19,705 bases of DNA from CABRXV01 sp900754955 (GCA_902475005.1 CABRXV010000037.1:1-19705), one strand, 5' to 3'; shown: positions 9,162 through 16,841, numbered from the stretch's first letter. Notes: generated from the letters alone by a model not told the origin. Program-made: numbers and translations.

Positions 9162-10633
9162 CGCGTGCCGCCCGCAGCGTCGGCATCCGCAAGGGGTTCC
9201 TCGCTCGCGCCGCCATCCGCAACGCACGCCTCCGCAGCGCCGTCCTCGCTCGCCGCACTTTCCCCGTCGATCGGCAGCAGCCCCGCACGCACAAGATCAG
9301 CACGGTAACGCAGAAGCGCCTCTTCGCCGCGCGCCGCGTAGGCAGCGTAGCGATCGCGCTTGTTGCGCACGCGCTGCGCGAGCGGTGCGAGGATGCCGAA
9401 GTTCACGTGCATCGGCTGATAGTCGACGGTTGCAGGATCGGTCGCATAGACAAGCAGGGCGCCGAACACCGTCTCGGGCGGCAGCGCAGGCGCCGCTGTG
9501 TCGGCAAGCACGGCCGCCACGGCGAGCGCCACATGGAGGCCCGAGCGAATCGCCTCGCAGTAGCCCTCGGTGCCGGCGAGCTGGCCCGCCACGTACACGG
9601 GCACGCCGAGCTGCGCCGCCGTGCGCTCAAAGCGCAGATTCGCGTCGAGCAGGCGCGGCGCGTCGAGGAACGTGTTGCGGTGCATCACGCCGTAGCGCGC
9701 GAACTCAGCGTTCTCAAGGCCGGGGATCATGCGGAACACGCGCCGCTGCTCGGGGAACGTGAGGTTCGTCTGGAACCCCACGAGGTTGTAGCTCTGCCCC
9801 TGCGCATCCTCGGCGCGCAGCTGAACGGCCGCCCACGGACGCCGCCCCGTGCGCGGGTCGGTGAGGCCCACGGGCTTGAGCGTGCCGAAGCGCGGCGCGT
9901 CGTGGCCCTTTCGCGCAATCTCCTCGATCGGCTGACACGCCTGAAACAGGTCTTTCGTCTCGAAGTCGCGGCGGATCACGCGGTCGGCGGCTACAAGCTC
10001 CTCGATGAAGCGATCGTACTCGTCCTTGTCGAACGGAGCGTTGAGGTAGTCGCCCGCCCCCTCGCCTGCGTCCTCGTAACGGCTCTGGCGGAAAAGGCGG
10101 TCGTAGTCGAGCGAGTCGGCCATCACGATGGGCGCCGCCGCATCGTAGAAAGCGAGGTGCTCCTCCCCCGTGAGCGCCGCGATATCGGCCGCAAGCGCAT
10201 CGGAGGTGAGCGGACCCGTCGCCACGACGAGCGCACGCGACGAGCGCGCCTCCTCGGCAAGCGAGCGCACCTCGCGCCGCTCAAACGTGATGAGCGGATG
10301 AGCCTCAACCGCTTCGGTCACCGCCCGCGAGAACGCGACGCGGTCGACAGCAAGCGCCCCGCCCGCAGGGACGGAGCAGGCGCGCGCGTATGCGTACAGG
10401 CGCGAGCCGAGCACATCGAGCTCGCGTTTGAGCATGCCCGCCGCGCTTTCGGGCTTCGTGCTTTTGAGGGAGTTCGAACAGACGAGTTCAGCGCAGTCGT
10501 CGGTTTTGTGCACCGGCGTGGGGGTTGCAGGGCGCATCTCCACGAGCCGCACCGCAATGCCGCGGTCGGCCAGCTGGAGCGCGGCCTCGCTGCCCGCCAA
10601 GCCGGCGCCGATTATCGTTACGTATTCGTTCAT
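9158..10633 (-). CDS. trmFO: tRNA (uracil-54-C5) methyltransferase, folate-dependent (TrmFO/Gid)
   Basis: TrmFO is a flavoprotein that methylates U54 of tRNA using methylenetetrahydrofolate. The product is 491 residues, against about 435-450 for typical members. It starts with the FAD-binding motif GAGLAGSE (9-16), followed by VEMRP, the family motif CSNSLKS (52-58), DLFQACQPIEEIARKG, GLTDPRTGRRPWAAVQLR, NLVGFQTNLTFPEQ and YVAGQLAGTEGYCEAIRSGL. ATG 10633 is chosen because the FAD motif must lie at the very N terminus; no clear Shine-Dalgarno site precedes it. The excess length is a C-terminal tail of about 35 residues, rich in Ala, Glu and Asp, which looks disordered. The 3' end overlaps xerC by four bases (ATGA). 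The 115 bases upstream, to the DUF2442-like gene, show nothing convincing. Confidence 0.95.
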   Translation of the reverse strand: MNEYVTIIGAGLAGSEAALQLADRGIAVRLVEMRPATPTPVHKTDDCAELVCSNSLKSTKPESAAGMLKRELDVLGSRLYAYARACSVPAGGALAVDRVAFSRAVTEAVEAHPLITFERREVRSLAEEARSSRALVVATGPLTSDALAADIAALTGEEHLAFYDAAAPIVMADSLDYDRLFRQSRYEDAGEGAGDYLNAPFDKDEYDRFIEELVAADRVIRRDFETKDLFQACQPIEEIARKGHDAPRFGTLKPVGLTDPRTGRRPWAAVQLRAEDAQGQSYNLVGFQTNLTFPEQRRVFRMIPGLENAEFARYGVMHRNTFLDAPRLLDANLRFERTAAQLGVPVYVAGQLAGTEGYCEAIRSGLHVALAVAAVLADTAAPALPPETVFGALLVYATDPATVDYQPMHVNFGILAPLAQRVRNKRDRYAAYAARGEEALLRYRADLVRAGLLPIDGESAASEDGAAEACVADGGASEEPLADADAAGGTR

Positions 10634-10748
10634 GCGAGAAGCATACCCCACGCCGCGCCGCGCAGCACGGCGCAACGGGCGGCACACCCCGCATCCCCAC
10701 GAAACGAACGCCGAGCGGCGCCACTCCCTACCGTCGACCGCCGAAACG

Positions 10749-11042
10749 CTACGCCCTCACCGGCACGCTGCAGTCGAAAAGCGCCTCGGGGTACACCTCT
10801 TGTCCGTCGGGCCACCCAAGCGCCAATCCGCAGTCGACAATGCTCACACGCTCGAGATACGCCCGATCGGCAAGCAGGCCGTATGCTCCGCCGCGTGCGA
10901 TGAACGGGGCGAGATCGAACAGGCGCCGCTCCCCCGTCTCGAACACAAGAAGCATGTGTCCGTCATCAACAACGGATACGCCAACGAGATCAGGTTGGCT
11001 CTTGCCCACAACCCCCGATCTTCCACATGGTTCTGCTGCCAT
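10749..11042 (-). CDS. DUF2442-like small protein
   Basis: This 97-residue protein has the pattern VSVVDDGHMLLVFETGERRLFDLAPFIARGGAYGLLADRAYLERVSIVDCGLALGWPDG, which I recognise as DUF2442-like: a beta-rich small domain with FxxGExRxFDLxP and a WPDG turn near the C terminus. The biochemical function is unknown. Such genes often sit next to DUF4160 genes, as here, and the pair has the size and arrangement of a toxin-antitoxin module, but no activity can be read from the sequence. ATG 11042 is preferred because AGGTGGTGG lies about five bases upstream; GTG 11054, directly abutting the stop codon of the neighbour, is the alternative. It is almost certainly co-transcribed with that neighbour. Confidence 0.75.
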   Translation of the reverse strand: MAAEPCGRSGVVGKSQPDLVGVSVVDDGHMLLVFETGERRLFDLAPFIARGGAYGLLADRAYLERVSIVDCGLALGWPDGQEVYPEALFDCSVPVRA

Positions 11043-11054
11043 CGCAACCACCAC

Positions 11055-11321
11055 CTACGCCAACGGATCGATTCGGAACGGCTCGAGACCCTCGGAAAGC
11101 AGGGTCCAATCGGCAGCAAGCTCAACTCGCCGAACGAGCACCCACGCCCGCAGGACCGCCGTCTGCTTCGGAGGAAGGAATCCCGCGAGCACGTTCCCCT
11201 CGAAATCCATAGCGCATGCGTACTCGGCATAGCGTGCATGGACATGCGGCACATGATGCTTACTACCCACCTCATTGTACATGAACACCATAATGCCGAA
11301 AAAGAAGGATACGAGGGCCAT
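11055..11321 (-). CDS. DUF4160-like small protein
   Basis: The 88-residue product carries the DUF4160 hallmarks: an N-terminal FFFGIMVFMY stretch, then HHVPHVHARYAEYACAMDFEGN (the PHxHA(R)Y element), GFLPPKQTAVLRAWV and a final L-x-P-F/I-x-I-D-P-L region. Its function is unknown. ATG 11321 is chosen because AAAGGA lies six bases upstream (11333 to 11328); the TTG at 11327 is less likely. Its stop codon is followed directly by the DUF2442-like gene, so the two form one unit. It begins 44 bases after dprA, within a row of same-strand genes. The pair lies between dprA and trmFO, where Bacillus has topA. Confidence 0.78.
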   Translation of the reverse strand: MALVSFFFGIMVFMYNEVGSKHHVPHVHARYAEYACAMDFEGNVLAGFLPPKQTAVLRAWVLVRRVELAADWTLLSEGLEPFRIDPLA

Positions 11322-11365
11322 GGACAATCCTTTGTTTGCTGGGATTCACGTGGTACACGATGCAA

Positions 11366-12364
11366 TCAGAAGCGGCCGCGGGCGGCGTTGGGACCGTAGC
11401 GGCCGTCGGGATACTGGGCGATGAGCCCATCGCGCTGCGCTTTGGCAAGCCAGACGAGAAGCCCCGTCAGCGCATCGGTTCCGCGCGTGCCAGCAGCCGT
11501 TCCGCCGAGCACGAGATTGCGCAACTCCTCCATGCCGAGGGGCTGCGCTTCAAGCGCCTCGAGAACCGCAGCGTATGCAGGGTCGCACGCTGCACGAGAA
11601 CCTGCGTTGGATCCGCACCGCCCACGCGCGGCGCTCCCTTCCACTTCCCCGCTCGCCGTCTCGTGATACGTCTCCTGATGCAAACAGCCGAACAGGGCGA
11701 ACAGCTGGTCCTCGAACGTCTCGTCGTCGACCACGGGCGTTGCGCCCTGGTAGATGAGACGATTGGCGCCGCGCGAGCTCGCCGCCGTGATGCAACCCGG
11801 CACCACGAGCACCTCGCGGTTGGCGGCAAGCGCCTCGTCGGCCGTGGAGAACGTCCCCGAAGGCAGCCCCGCCTCCACGATGAGCGTCGCACGCCCCAGG
11901 CCCGCAATGAGTCGATTCCGCTCGCGGAACGCGAACGGCAGGGGCTTGAAACCCCATTCCTGCTCGGACACCACCGCACCGCCTGCATCGACGATGCGCT
12001 GGAACAGCCCGCGGTTCTCGGCGGGATACAGCTCATCGCAGCCGCCGCCGAGAAATGCCACCGTCGGCGCACCCTCCGCAAGCGCCGCCTCATGCGCCAC
12101 CGCGTCGCAGCCCCGCGCGCCGCCCGAGACAATGACGATGCCGCGGCGCGCCGCCATCCCGGCAAACCGCTTCGCGCACCCGAGCCCGTACGGCGTCGCG
12201 CGGCGCGCGCCCACCACGGCAAGCCCCTCGCGAAGCGCCTCCACGTTCCCCACCACGTACAGACGCTGCGGCGGACGCGGAATCGCCCGCAGCGCCGCAG
12301 GAAACCGCTCGTCGTCGCGCGCTATCTCATGACGCGGCCCTGAAAGCACCTGCCTTCTTCCCAT
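11366..12364 (-). CDS. dprA: DNA-processing protein DprA (Smf)
   Basis: DprA binds incoming single-stranded DNA and loads RecA during natural transformation. The product is 332 residues. The Rossmann-like core shows AVVGARRATPYG, IVSGGARGCDAVAHEAAL, FLGGGCDELYPAEN, the SEQEWGFKPLPFAFRERNRLIAGL element, and SGTFSTADEALAANREVLVVPG. A C-terminal region (about 260-332) after a Ser/Gly-rich linker looks like the winged-helix DML1 domain. The N-terminal SAM domain of some DprA proteins is absent or very short. ATG 12364 lies one base after the comM stop codon, with GGGAGG eight bases upstream, so coupling with comM is likely. Competence itself cannot be concluded, because dprA is widely conserved. 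Confidence 0.93.
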   Translation of the reverse strand: MGRRQVLSGPRHEIARDDERFPAALRAIPRPPQRLYVVGNVEALREGLAVVGARRATPYGLGCAKRFAGMAARRGIVIVSGGARGCDAVAHEAALAEGAPTVAFLGGGCDELYPAENRGLFQRIVDAGGAVVSEQEWGFKPLPFAFRERNRLIAGLGRATLIVEAGLPSGTFSTADEALAANREVLVVPGCITAASSRGANRLIYQGATPVVDDETFEDQLFALFGCLHQETYHETASGEVEGSAARGRCGSNAGSRAACDPAYAAVLEALEAQPLGMEELRNLVLGGTAAGTRGTDALTGLLVWLAKAQRDGLIAQYPDGRYGPNAARGRF

Positions 12365-12365
12365 T

Positions 12366-13913
12366 TCAGCAACCTCCCACTCCCTCGCGTAGGCGGAACC
12401 CGAGCGCCTCGGCGAGATGCTCGACCGTCACCGCCTCGCACTCCCCGATATCGGCGATGGTGCGCGCAACCGCAAGCGTGCTCACGAGCGCCCTGCCACT
12501 CATCGCGTGCGCATCTGCCATCGAAACGAGAAACTCACGTCCCTCATCGGTCAGGCGGCATGCGGCGATCACATCGCGCGGAGCCGCATTGCGCCCGCCG
12601 GTCCGCGGCAGCCGCGCTCCAGGCGCCGCATCCCGCTCTGCCCCCTCGCGCGCACGCCGCCACGATGCGAACGCGCGCGCTCGCATGACGCCCTCCCGCA
12701 GCGCAGCCGAATCCGTCCCGCCGCCCGACGCGAGCACGCCCCGCGGATCGAGCCTGCGCACGTCGATCTGCACGTCGATGCGGTCCATGAGCGGCCCGCC
12801 GATGCGTCCCTGGTACTGGCGAATCTGAGGCAGCGTGCAAGTGCAAGCGCGCTCGTCGTCGCCGTAAAACCCACAAGGGCACGGGTTCGACGCCGCCACC
12901 AGCATGAAACGCGCGGGAAACGTCACGTTGCCGTCGGCGCGCGTGAGACATACCCGTCCCGTCTCCATCGGCTGACGCAAGCTCTGGAGGGCGCACGACT
13001 TGAATTCCGCGAGCTCGTCGAGAAACAGCACGCCGCGGTGGGCAAGCGATATCTCGCCTGGTCGCAAGGGGTTCCCGCCGCCCACAAGACCCGCCGTCGT
13101 CGCCGAATGGTGCGGATGCCGAAACGGACGCCGTCCCGCAAGAATGGGCGCCACGTCCTCACCCGCCACCGAGTGGACCACCGCCGCCTCGATCATCTCG
13201 TCCTCATCGAGCGGCGGCAGGATCGAGGGCAGCCGCGCGGCGAGCATCGACTTGCCGGAGCCAGGCGGCCCCATCATGAGCAGGCCGTGGGAGCCAGCAG
13301 CGGCGATCTGAAACGCGCGCTTCGCCATCTCATGGCCCGCGATATCGCGGAAGTCGGGAGCGGCGGCACTGTCACCTACATCGCTGCCTTCACCAGCATC
13401 AGACTCGTCGAACGGGTCCTCGAGATGAAGGCGCCCAAGGTTGGCAAGCGCCTTCTGCTCGAGCGTTTGCAGCGGGATGCGTGCGCCGCCGGGCGCGGTC
13501 ACGAGCGCGAGCCCGGTGCGCTCGGCGCAGATGCCGAACGCAAGCGCCCCCGAAACCGCACGCACGCGCCCGTCGAGCGACAACTCCCCCACGAAAAGGC
13601 GCCCTTCCAGAATACGGTGGTTGATCTGCCCTGTTGCGGCAAGGATGCCGATCGCGATCGGCAGATCGAAGCCCGATCCCGACTTCCGTAGGTTGGCCGG
13701 CGCCAGGTTGACGACGATCTTGTCGTTGGGCATGGCGAAGCCGACCGCGCGAATCGCTGCGCGCACGCGCTCGCGCGCCTCCTGGACAGCCGCGTCGGGC
13801 ATGCCCACCATCGACATGCCGGGCAACCCTCCCGAGATCACCACCTCGACGGTGACGGGAAGCGCCTCGACGCCGCGCAGGGTGGCGCTCGCCACCGCGC
13901 ATTGCGCGCCCAC
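12366..13913 (-). CDS. comM: YifB/ComM family AAA+ ATPase (Mg chelatase-like)
   Basis: ComM is a hexameric helicase that promotes branch migration during integration of transforming DNA. The product is 515 residues, the normal family size. Residues 1-160 are the N-terminal Lon-protease-like fold (TLRGVEALPVTVEVVISGGLPG, KSGSGFDLPIAIGIL). The AAA+ core has Walker A GPPGSGKS (215-222), HPHHSATTAGLVGGGN, Walker B GVLFLDELAEF (294-304) and the Cys cluster NPCPCGFYGDDERACTCT (343-360). The C-terminal Mg-chelatase region contains MSGRAL. I choose GTG 13913, which gives the family-type start VGAQCAVASATLRG and follows the yraN stop codon by one base; GGCGG lies a few bases upstream. The longer frame to 13970 lies inside yraN and has no homologous look. 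Confidence 0.93.
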   Translation of the reverse strand: MGAQCAVASATLRGVEALPVTVEVVISGGLPGMSMVGMPDAAVQEARERVRAAIRAVGFAMPNDKIVVNLAPANLRKSGSGFDLPIAIGILAATGQINHRILEGRLFVGELSLDGRVRAVSGALAFGICAERTGLALVTAPGGARIPLQTLEQKALANLGRLHLEDPFDESDAGEGSDVGDSAAAPDFRDIAGHEMAKRAFQIAAAGSHGLLMMGPPGSGKSMLAARLPSILPPLDEDEMIEAAVVHSVAGEDVAPILAGRRPFRHPHHSATTAGLVGGGNPLRPGEISLAHRGVLFLDELAEFKSCALQSLRQPMETGRVCLTRADGNVTFPARFMLVAASNPCPCGFYGDDERACTCTLPQIRQYQGRIGGPLMDRIDVQIDVRRLDPRGVLASGGGTDSAALREGVMRARAFASWRRAREGAERDAAPGARLPRTGGRNAAPRDVIAACRLTDEGREFLVSMADAHAMSGRALVSTLAVARTIADIGECEAVTVEHLAEALGFRLREGVGGC

Positions 13914-13914
13914 G

Positions 13915-14370
13915 TCACACCGCCGTGTACGCGCCGATGTGATGCCTGACGAACGCTCGATCGGAAGCAACCACGACGATCGACACGACGTCGAAGCGCA
14001 CAGCCACGTCGACGATGTCGCAGTCGGCGATGTACATGAGCGCGATCTTCTCGTAGCGCTCGCGCTTCGCCGCCGTCACCGCCTCGGCGGGAAACCCCTT
14101 CTCGCAGCTCGAGCGCGTTTTCACCTCGACGAACACGAGCACGTTGCCGTCGCGGGCGACGATGTCGGCCTCGCCCGCCGGACAGGTCCAGTTGCGCTCC
14201 ACGATCTCGTAGCCGCGGTCGTGAAGAAAGCTCGCCGCCACCTCCTCGCCGCGACGGCCCAGCTCCTTGCTGCGGGACGAACGCTTTCTCTTCGGCTTCG
14301 CGGGCACGCGCTCCTCGTCGTCCGTCCGTCGGTCGATTCTCTCTGCCTGCAGGGTATCCACGGTGTTCAT
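13915..14370 (-). CDS. yraN: YraN family (UPF0102) nuclease-fold protein
   Basis: YraN proteins share the restriction-endonuclease fold; their cellular role is not settled, though they always travel with DNA repair and competence genes. The product is 151 residues. The core motif is complete: ELGRRGEEVAASFLHDRGYEIVERNW, CPAGEADIVARDGNVLVFVEVKTRSS, and further on RFDVVSIV. The Glu/Asp/Lys residues of E-A-D and EVK are the expected metal-binding set. An N-terminal extension of about 45 residues rich in Arg, Lys and Asp precedes the core. ATG 14370 has a perfect AAAGGAGG five bases upstream (14383 to 14376). It lies directly before comM, with one base between them. A 286-base gap without a recognisable gene separates it from rnhB. 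Confidence 0.9.
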   Translation of the reverse strand: MNTVDTLQAERIDRRTDDEERVPAKPKRKRSSRSKELGRRGEEVAASFLHDRGYEIVERNWTCPAGEADIVARDGNVLVFVEVKTRSSCEKGFPAEAVTAAKRERYEKIALMYIADCDIVDVAVRFDVVSIVVVASDRAFVRHHIGAYTAV

Positions 14371-14656
14371 TGCTGCCTCCTTTCCTCGGCAGCAACGAAG
14401 GTAGCGACGCGATCCGACACGGATTCTGCGTGAAACATGCATGCAGTTGATCTCGTTCGTGCGCGGATCAGACGGATTTCAAGCGCCGCGCATGCGCGCA
14501 TCCAGCAGCACGCTGGCACAGAACACACGCCGCGCAGACGCGCCGCCGGCGTCAGACAAGCAGCGGACAAACGCACACCGCAACGCACTCAAGCACCGCG
14601 TAGATGCGCCTGAACGCGTCGGGCAACGAACCCAACGCGATTATGCAGAACCGATA

Positions 14657-15448
14657 TTAGAACAAAGACTGCTGGAAAAAGCCCTCGCAGAAGGTCACGC
14701 GGTGAAGGGGTGACAGCCCGTGCTCCTTGATCGCCTCGATGTGCTCGGCGCTCGCATACCCCTTGTTGGACGCGAACCCGTATGCGGGGTACTGCGCGTC
14801 GTAAGCCGTCATGAGCGCATCGCGTTCCACTTTGGCGAGGATGGACGCGGCGGCGATGGACGCGCACTTCGCGTCGCCCTTGACAACGTTGACCTCGCGC
14901 TTGTCAAGATGGAGCGCATTGCCGTCGAGCAGGATGAGGTCAACCGGCACGCCCTGGCCCTCGATCGCCGCTACGGCACGGCGAAACGCCGTCACAAGCG
15001 AGACCGTCATGCCCGCGGCGTCGATCTCGTGCGGCTCGATGTACTGCACCGACCACGCCACCGCTTCCTCTTTGACCTGCGCGGCGATGCGTTCGCGCTG
15101 CTCGTGCGTGAGCTGCTTGGAATCGTTGAGTCCCTCGATGATGCCGAAATCGGGCAGCACCACCGCACCGACGGCGAGCGGGCCAGCAACCGGGCCGCGC
15201 CCCACCTCGTCGAGCCCGACGACGACACGCGCATCGTGAACTGCCGCAAGCTCGGCCTGAAACGCGTACATGCCCTCCACGCGCTCGCGCTCGGCACGGG
15301 CGGCTTCGAGACGACGGCGCGCCACTTCGACGGCGGAACGGACTCCCTTGCGCGTATCGGCAACGAGCGAGCGTTCGAGCACGGCGAACTCCGCCTCGTC
15401 AGCCGCCTGCAGCTTCTTCTTGATCTCCGCCACCGTCAAGTCAAGCAC
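14657..15448 (-). CDS. rnhB: Ribonuclease HII
   Basis: RNase HII removes ribonucleotides and RNA primers from DNA hybrids. From GTG 15448 the product is 263 residues. An N-terminal extension of about 70 residues (LTVAEIKKKL, then charged helices) is typical of Gram-positive RnhB. The catalytic domain follows: GLDEVGRGPVAGP with D80 and E81, LLDGN with D175, and KGDAKCASIAAASILAKVERD with D210, then YPAYGFASNKGY. GTG 15448 is preferred since GGAAGG lies about six bases upstream and the family motif starts directly behind it; GTG further upstream (VPAKGKKG) has no ribosome site. The first start is only moderately certain. It is divergent from the isochorismatase gene and first in the minus-strand block running to xerC. 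Confidence 0.93.
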   Translation of the reverse strand: MLDLTVAEIKKKLQAADEAEFAVLERSLVADTRKGVRSAVEVARRRLEAARAERERVEGMYAFQAELAAVHDARVVVGLDEVGRGPVAGPLAVGAVVLPDFGIIEGLNDSKQLTHEQRERIAAQVKEEAVAWSVQYIEPHEIDAAGMTVSLVTAFRRAVAAIEGQGVPVDLILLDGNALHLDKREVNVVKGDAKCASIAAASILAKVERDALMTAYDAQYPAYGFASNKGYASAEHIEAIKEHGLSPLHRVTFCEGFFQQSLF

Positions 15449-15493
15449 GAGGACCCTTCCCTTCTTCCCTTTTGCGGGCACATCGTCGCCGTT

Positions 15494-15499
15494 ATTGTA
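15494..15499 (-). promoter_or_regulatory. Possible -10 box of the rnhB operon
   Basis: TACAAT on the minus strand is preceded at 18 bases by the weak -35 TTCAAC. It would start RNA about 40 bases before GTG 15448 and overlaps the region of the divergent promoter. Confidence 0.35.
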
Positions 15500-15518
15500 A
15501 CCCACACGCCCTAACCCG

Positions 15519-15547
15519 TTGAAAGCCCGCGCCGCCGAACCGATAAT
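15519..15547 (+). promoter_or_regulatory. Promoter of the isochorismatase-family gene
   Basis: TTGAAA (15519-15524), a 17-base spacer and GATAAT (15542-15547) make a good housekeeping-sigma promoter. The predicted start of RNA, seven bases on, falls at the A of ATG 15554, 27 bases before the ATG 15581 that has a ribosome binding site. Confidence 0.65.
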
Positions 15548-15580
15548 CAGTGCATGCGAACAAAAGAAAGCGAGGAACCC

Positions 15581-16225
15581 ATGATCGAAGCCCGCAGCGC
15601 CGCTCTGCTCATGATCGACATGCAGAACGGCTTCATCGACCGCACCTCGACACTCTGCGTCGCGGGCGCTGCTGCCTCGGTGCCCGTCTGCGCCCGCGCG
15701 CTCGACGCCGCCCGCACGCGGAACATCCCCATCTACCACATCAACCGCAGATACGCCGTCGACGGGTCGGACGTCGAGGCCGTTCGCTATGAAAGCTGGA
15801 TGCGCGGCGGAAAGCCCCTCTCGGACGCCGCACCGCACACGATCGAGCCGCCCGCCTCACTCGCGCCGCGTGCGGGCGAGGCCGTCGTATACAAGCCGAA
15901 GTTCTCGGCGTTCTTCGGCACCGACCTCGACATACAGCTGCGCGAACGCGGCATAAACACCGTCGTGCTCACGGGCACCACGACGCCGAACTGCATCCGC
16001 TCGACCTGCTACGACGCGCTCTCGCTCGGCTATAACGTGGTCGTCGTCGAAGACGCCACCTCCTCGCGCACCCCCGCCGTGCAGGAGGCCAACATCGAGG
16101 ATATGCGCTTCATCGGCGCGCAAATCATCTCGTGCGCCGACTTCGAGGAGCGCGGACTCGACGACCTGTGCGACATCGAGGCCGCCGTGCGGACGCGCAT
16201 CGCGGAAGCGCGCGCCGCGCGGTAG
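15581..16225 (+). CDS. Isochorismatase-family cysteine hydrolase
   Basis: This is a cytoplasmic hydrolase of the isochorismatase / nicotinamidase / N-carbamoylsarcosine amidase superfamily; its substrate is unknown. The product is 214 residues. The catalytic triad is visible: D13 in LLMIDMQNGFID, K107 in VYKPKFSAFFGTDL, and nucleophile C138 in TGTTTPNCIRSTCYDA, preceded by the expected loop. The C-terminal ~25 residues are helical and Ala/Arg-rich. ATG 15581 is chosen for its GAGGA ribosome site four bases upstream. An in-frame ATG at 15554 coincides with the predicted start of the RNA and could be used as a leaderless start, adding MRTKESEEP. It stands alone on the plus strand between rplS and rnhB. 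It has no clear terminator of its own; the hairpin at 16384-16409 is oriented for rplS. Confidence 0.88.
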   Translation: MIEARSAALLMIDMQNGFIDRTSTLCVAGAAASVPVCARALDAARTRNIPIYHINRRYAVDGSDVEAVRYESWMRGGKPLSDAAPHTIEPPASLAPRAGEAVVYKPKFSAFFGTDLDIQLRERGINTVVLTGTTTPNCIRSTCYDALSLGYNVVVVEDATSSRTPAVQEANIEDMRFIGAQIISCADFEERGLDDLCDIEAAVRTRIAEARAAR

Positions 16226-16378
16226 CAAGCCGCCCGGGCGCGCTTTCGAGAGGTTCAGCCCCCGACGCGCCCATGCAGCGGCGCTCTCCGCCGCACATGC
16301 CGCCCGCAAAGCCGCGCAGCGCTCGCCTCGCAACCACAACCGCCTTCACCGCCGCGCGCGAAAACACGCGCCGCAAAC

Positions 16379-16409
16379 AAAAAAAAGGGAAGCCCGCGGG
16401 CTTCCCTTT
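16379..16409 (-). terminator. Rho-independent terminator of rplS
   Basis: Bases 16384-16409 form a perfect 26-base palindrome with half AAAGGGAAGCCCG. On the minus strand it is followed by an unbroken T run (eight T counting those at the stem base, then GTTTG). It starts 21 bases after the rplS stop codon. On the plus strand no T run beyond the stem follows, so it serves rplS mainly. Confidence 0.92.
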
Positions 16410-16430
16410 CTCATGCACAGCGTTGGCGGC

Positions 16431-16778
16431 TTAGTGGAAGGACTTCTCCTTGATCTTGGCAGCCTTGCCCACCTTGTCGCGCAGGTAGTAGAGCTTGGCG
16501 CGACGCACCTTGCCCTGACGGATGACCTCGATCTTCTCGATCTTCGGGGAGTGCACCGGGAAGGTACGCTCGACGCCGACGGAGAAGCTCACCTTGCGGA
16601 CCGTGAAGGTCTCGCGGACGGAACCGCCCTGACGACGGATGACGTCGCCCTGGAACACCTGGATACGCTCGCGGTTACCCTCGGTGATGCGGTAGTGCAC
16701 CTTCACCGTGTCGCCCACGTGGAACTCAGGGAGGTCCTCTTTGATCTGCTGCTGCTCAATTGCTCGGATGATGTCCAT
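16431..16778 (-). CDS. rplS: 50S ribosomal protein L19
   Basis: L19 lies at the interface of the 30S and 50S subunits. The 115-residue product has the full family length. It matches L19 throughout: DIIRAIEQQQIKEDLPEFHVGDTVKVHYRI, GNRERIQVFQGDVIRRQGG, TFTVRKVSFSVGVERTFPVHSP, KIEKIEVIRQGKVRRAKLYYLR. ATG 16778 is preceded by AAGGA with eight bases between. It is a single-gene unit with a strong promoter (-10 at 16842-16847) and terminator. The usual partners rpsP, rimM and trmD are not upstream here; azlD is. The nearby rnhB on the far side keeps part of the common rplS-rnhB order. Confidence 0.97.
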   Translation of the reverse strand: MDIIRAIEQQQIKEDLPEFHVGDTVKVHYRITEGNRERIQVFQGDVIRRQGGSVRETFTVRKVSFSVGVERTFPVHSPKIEKIEVIRQGKVRRAKLYYLRDKVGKAAKIKEKSFH

Positions 16779-16803
16779 TGCTCGTTTCCTTCTATGTGAT
16801 GCG

Positions 16804-16819
16804 TCAACATATCTGTTGA
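16804..16819 (-). other. Small hairpin in the rplS leader
   Basis: TCAACA and TGTTGA pair around a 4-base loop within the roughly 57-base leader of rplS, about 25 bases before the start codon. L19 leaders in Firmicutes can be autoregulatory, but I cannot match this to a known leader structure. Confidence 0.35.
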
Positions 16820-16841
16820 TTGGTTAAAGACACGATTTGGA

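Noticed and set aside
9407..10903. 498-codon plus-strand open frame opposite trmFO
   Set aside because: Antisense shadow of trmFO, with composition typical of GC-rich reverse frames.
14429..14438. Second parS-like sequence (CGTGAAACAT)
   Set aside because: Only one half of the palindrome is present; over the full 16 bases it matches at about 11 positions, which is not enough.
14371..14656. Possible small gene between yraN and rnhB (frames 14367-14588 minus, 14441-14713 plus)
   Set aside because: Neither frame has a ribosome site or a recognisable pattern; each overlaps a real gene and the composition is random.
16384..16409. The rplS terminator as a bidirectional terminator for the isochorismatase-family gene
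   Set aside because: On the plus strand the stem is followed by CTCATG with no T run beyond it, and it lies about 160 bases past that gene.
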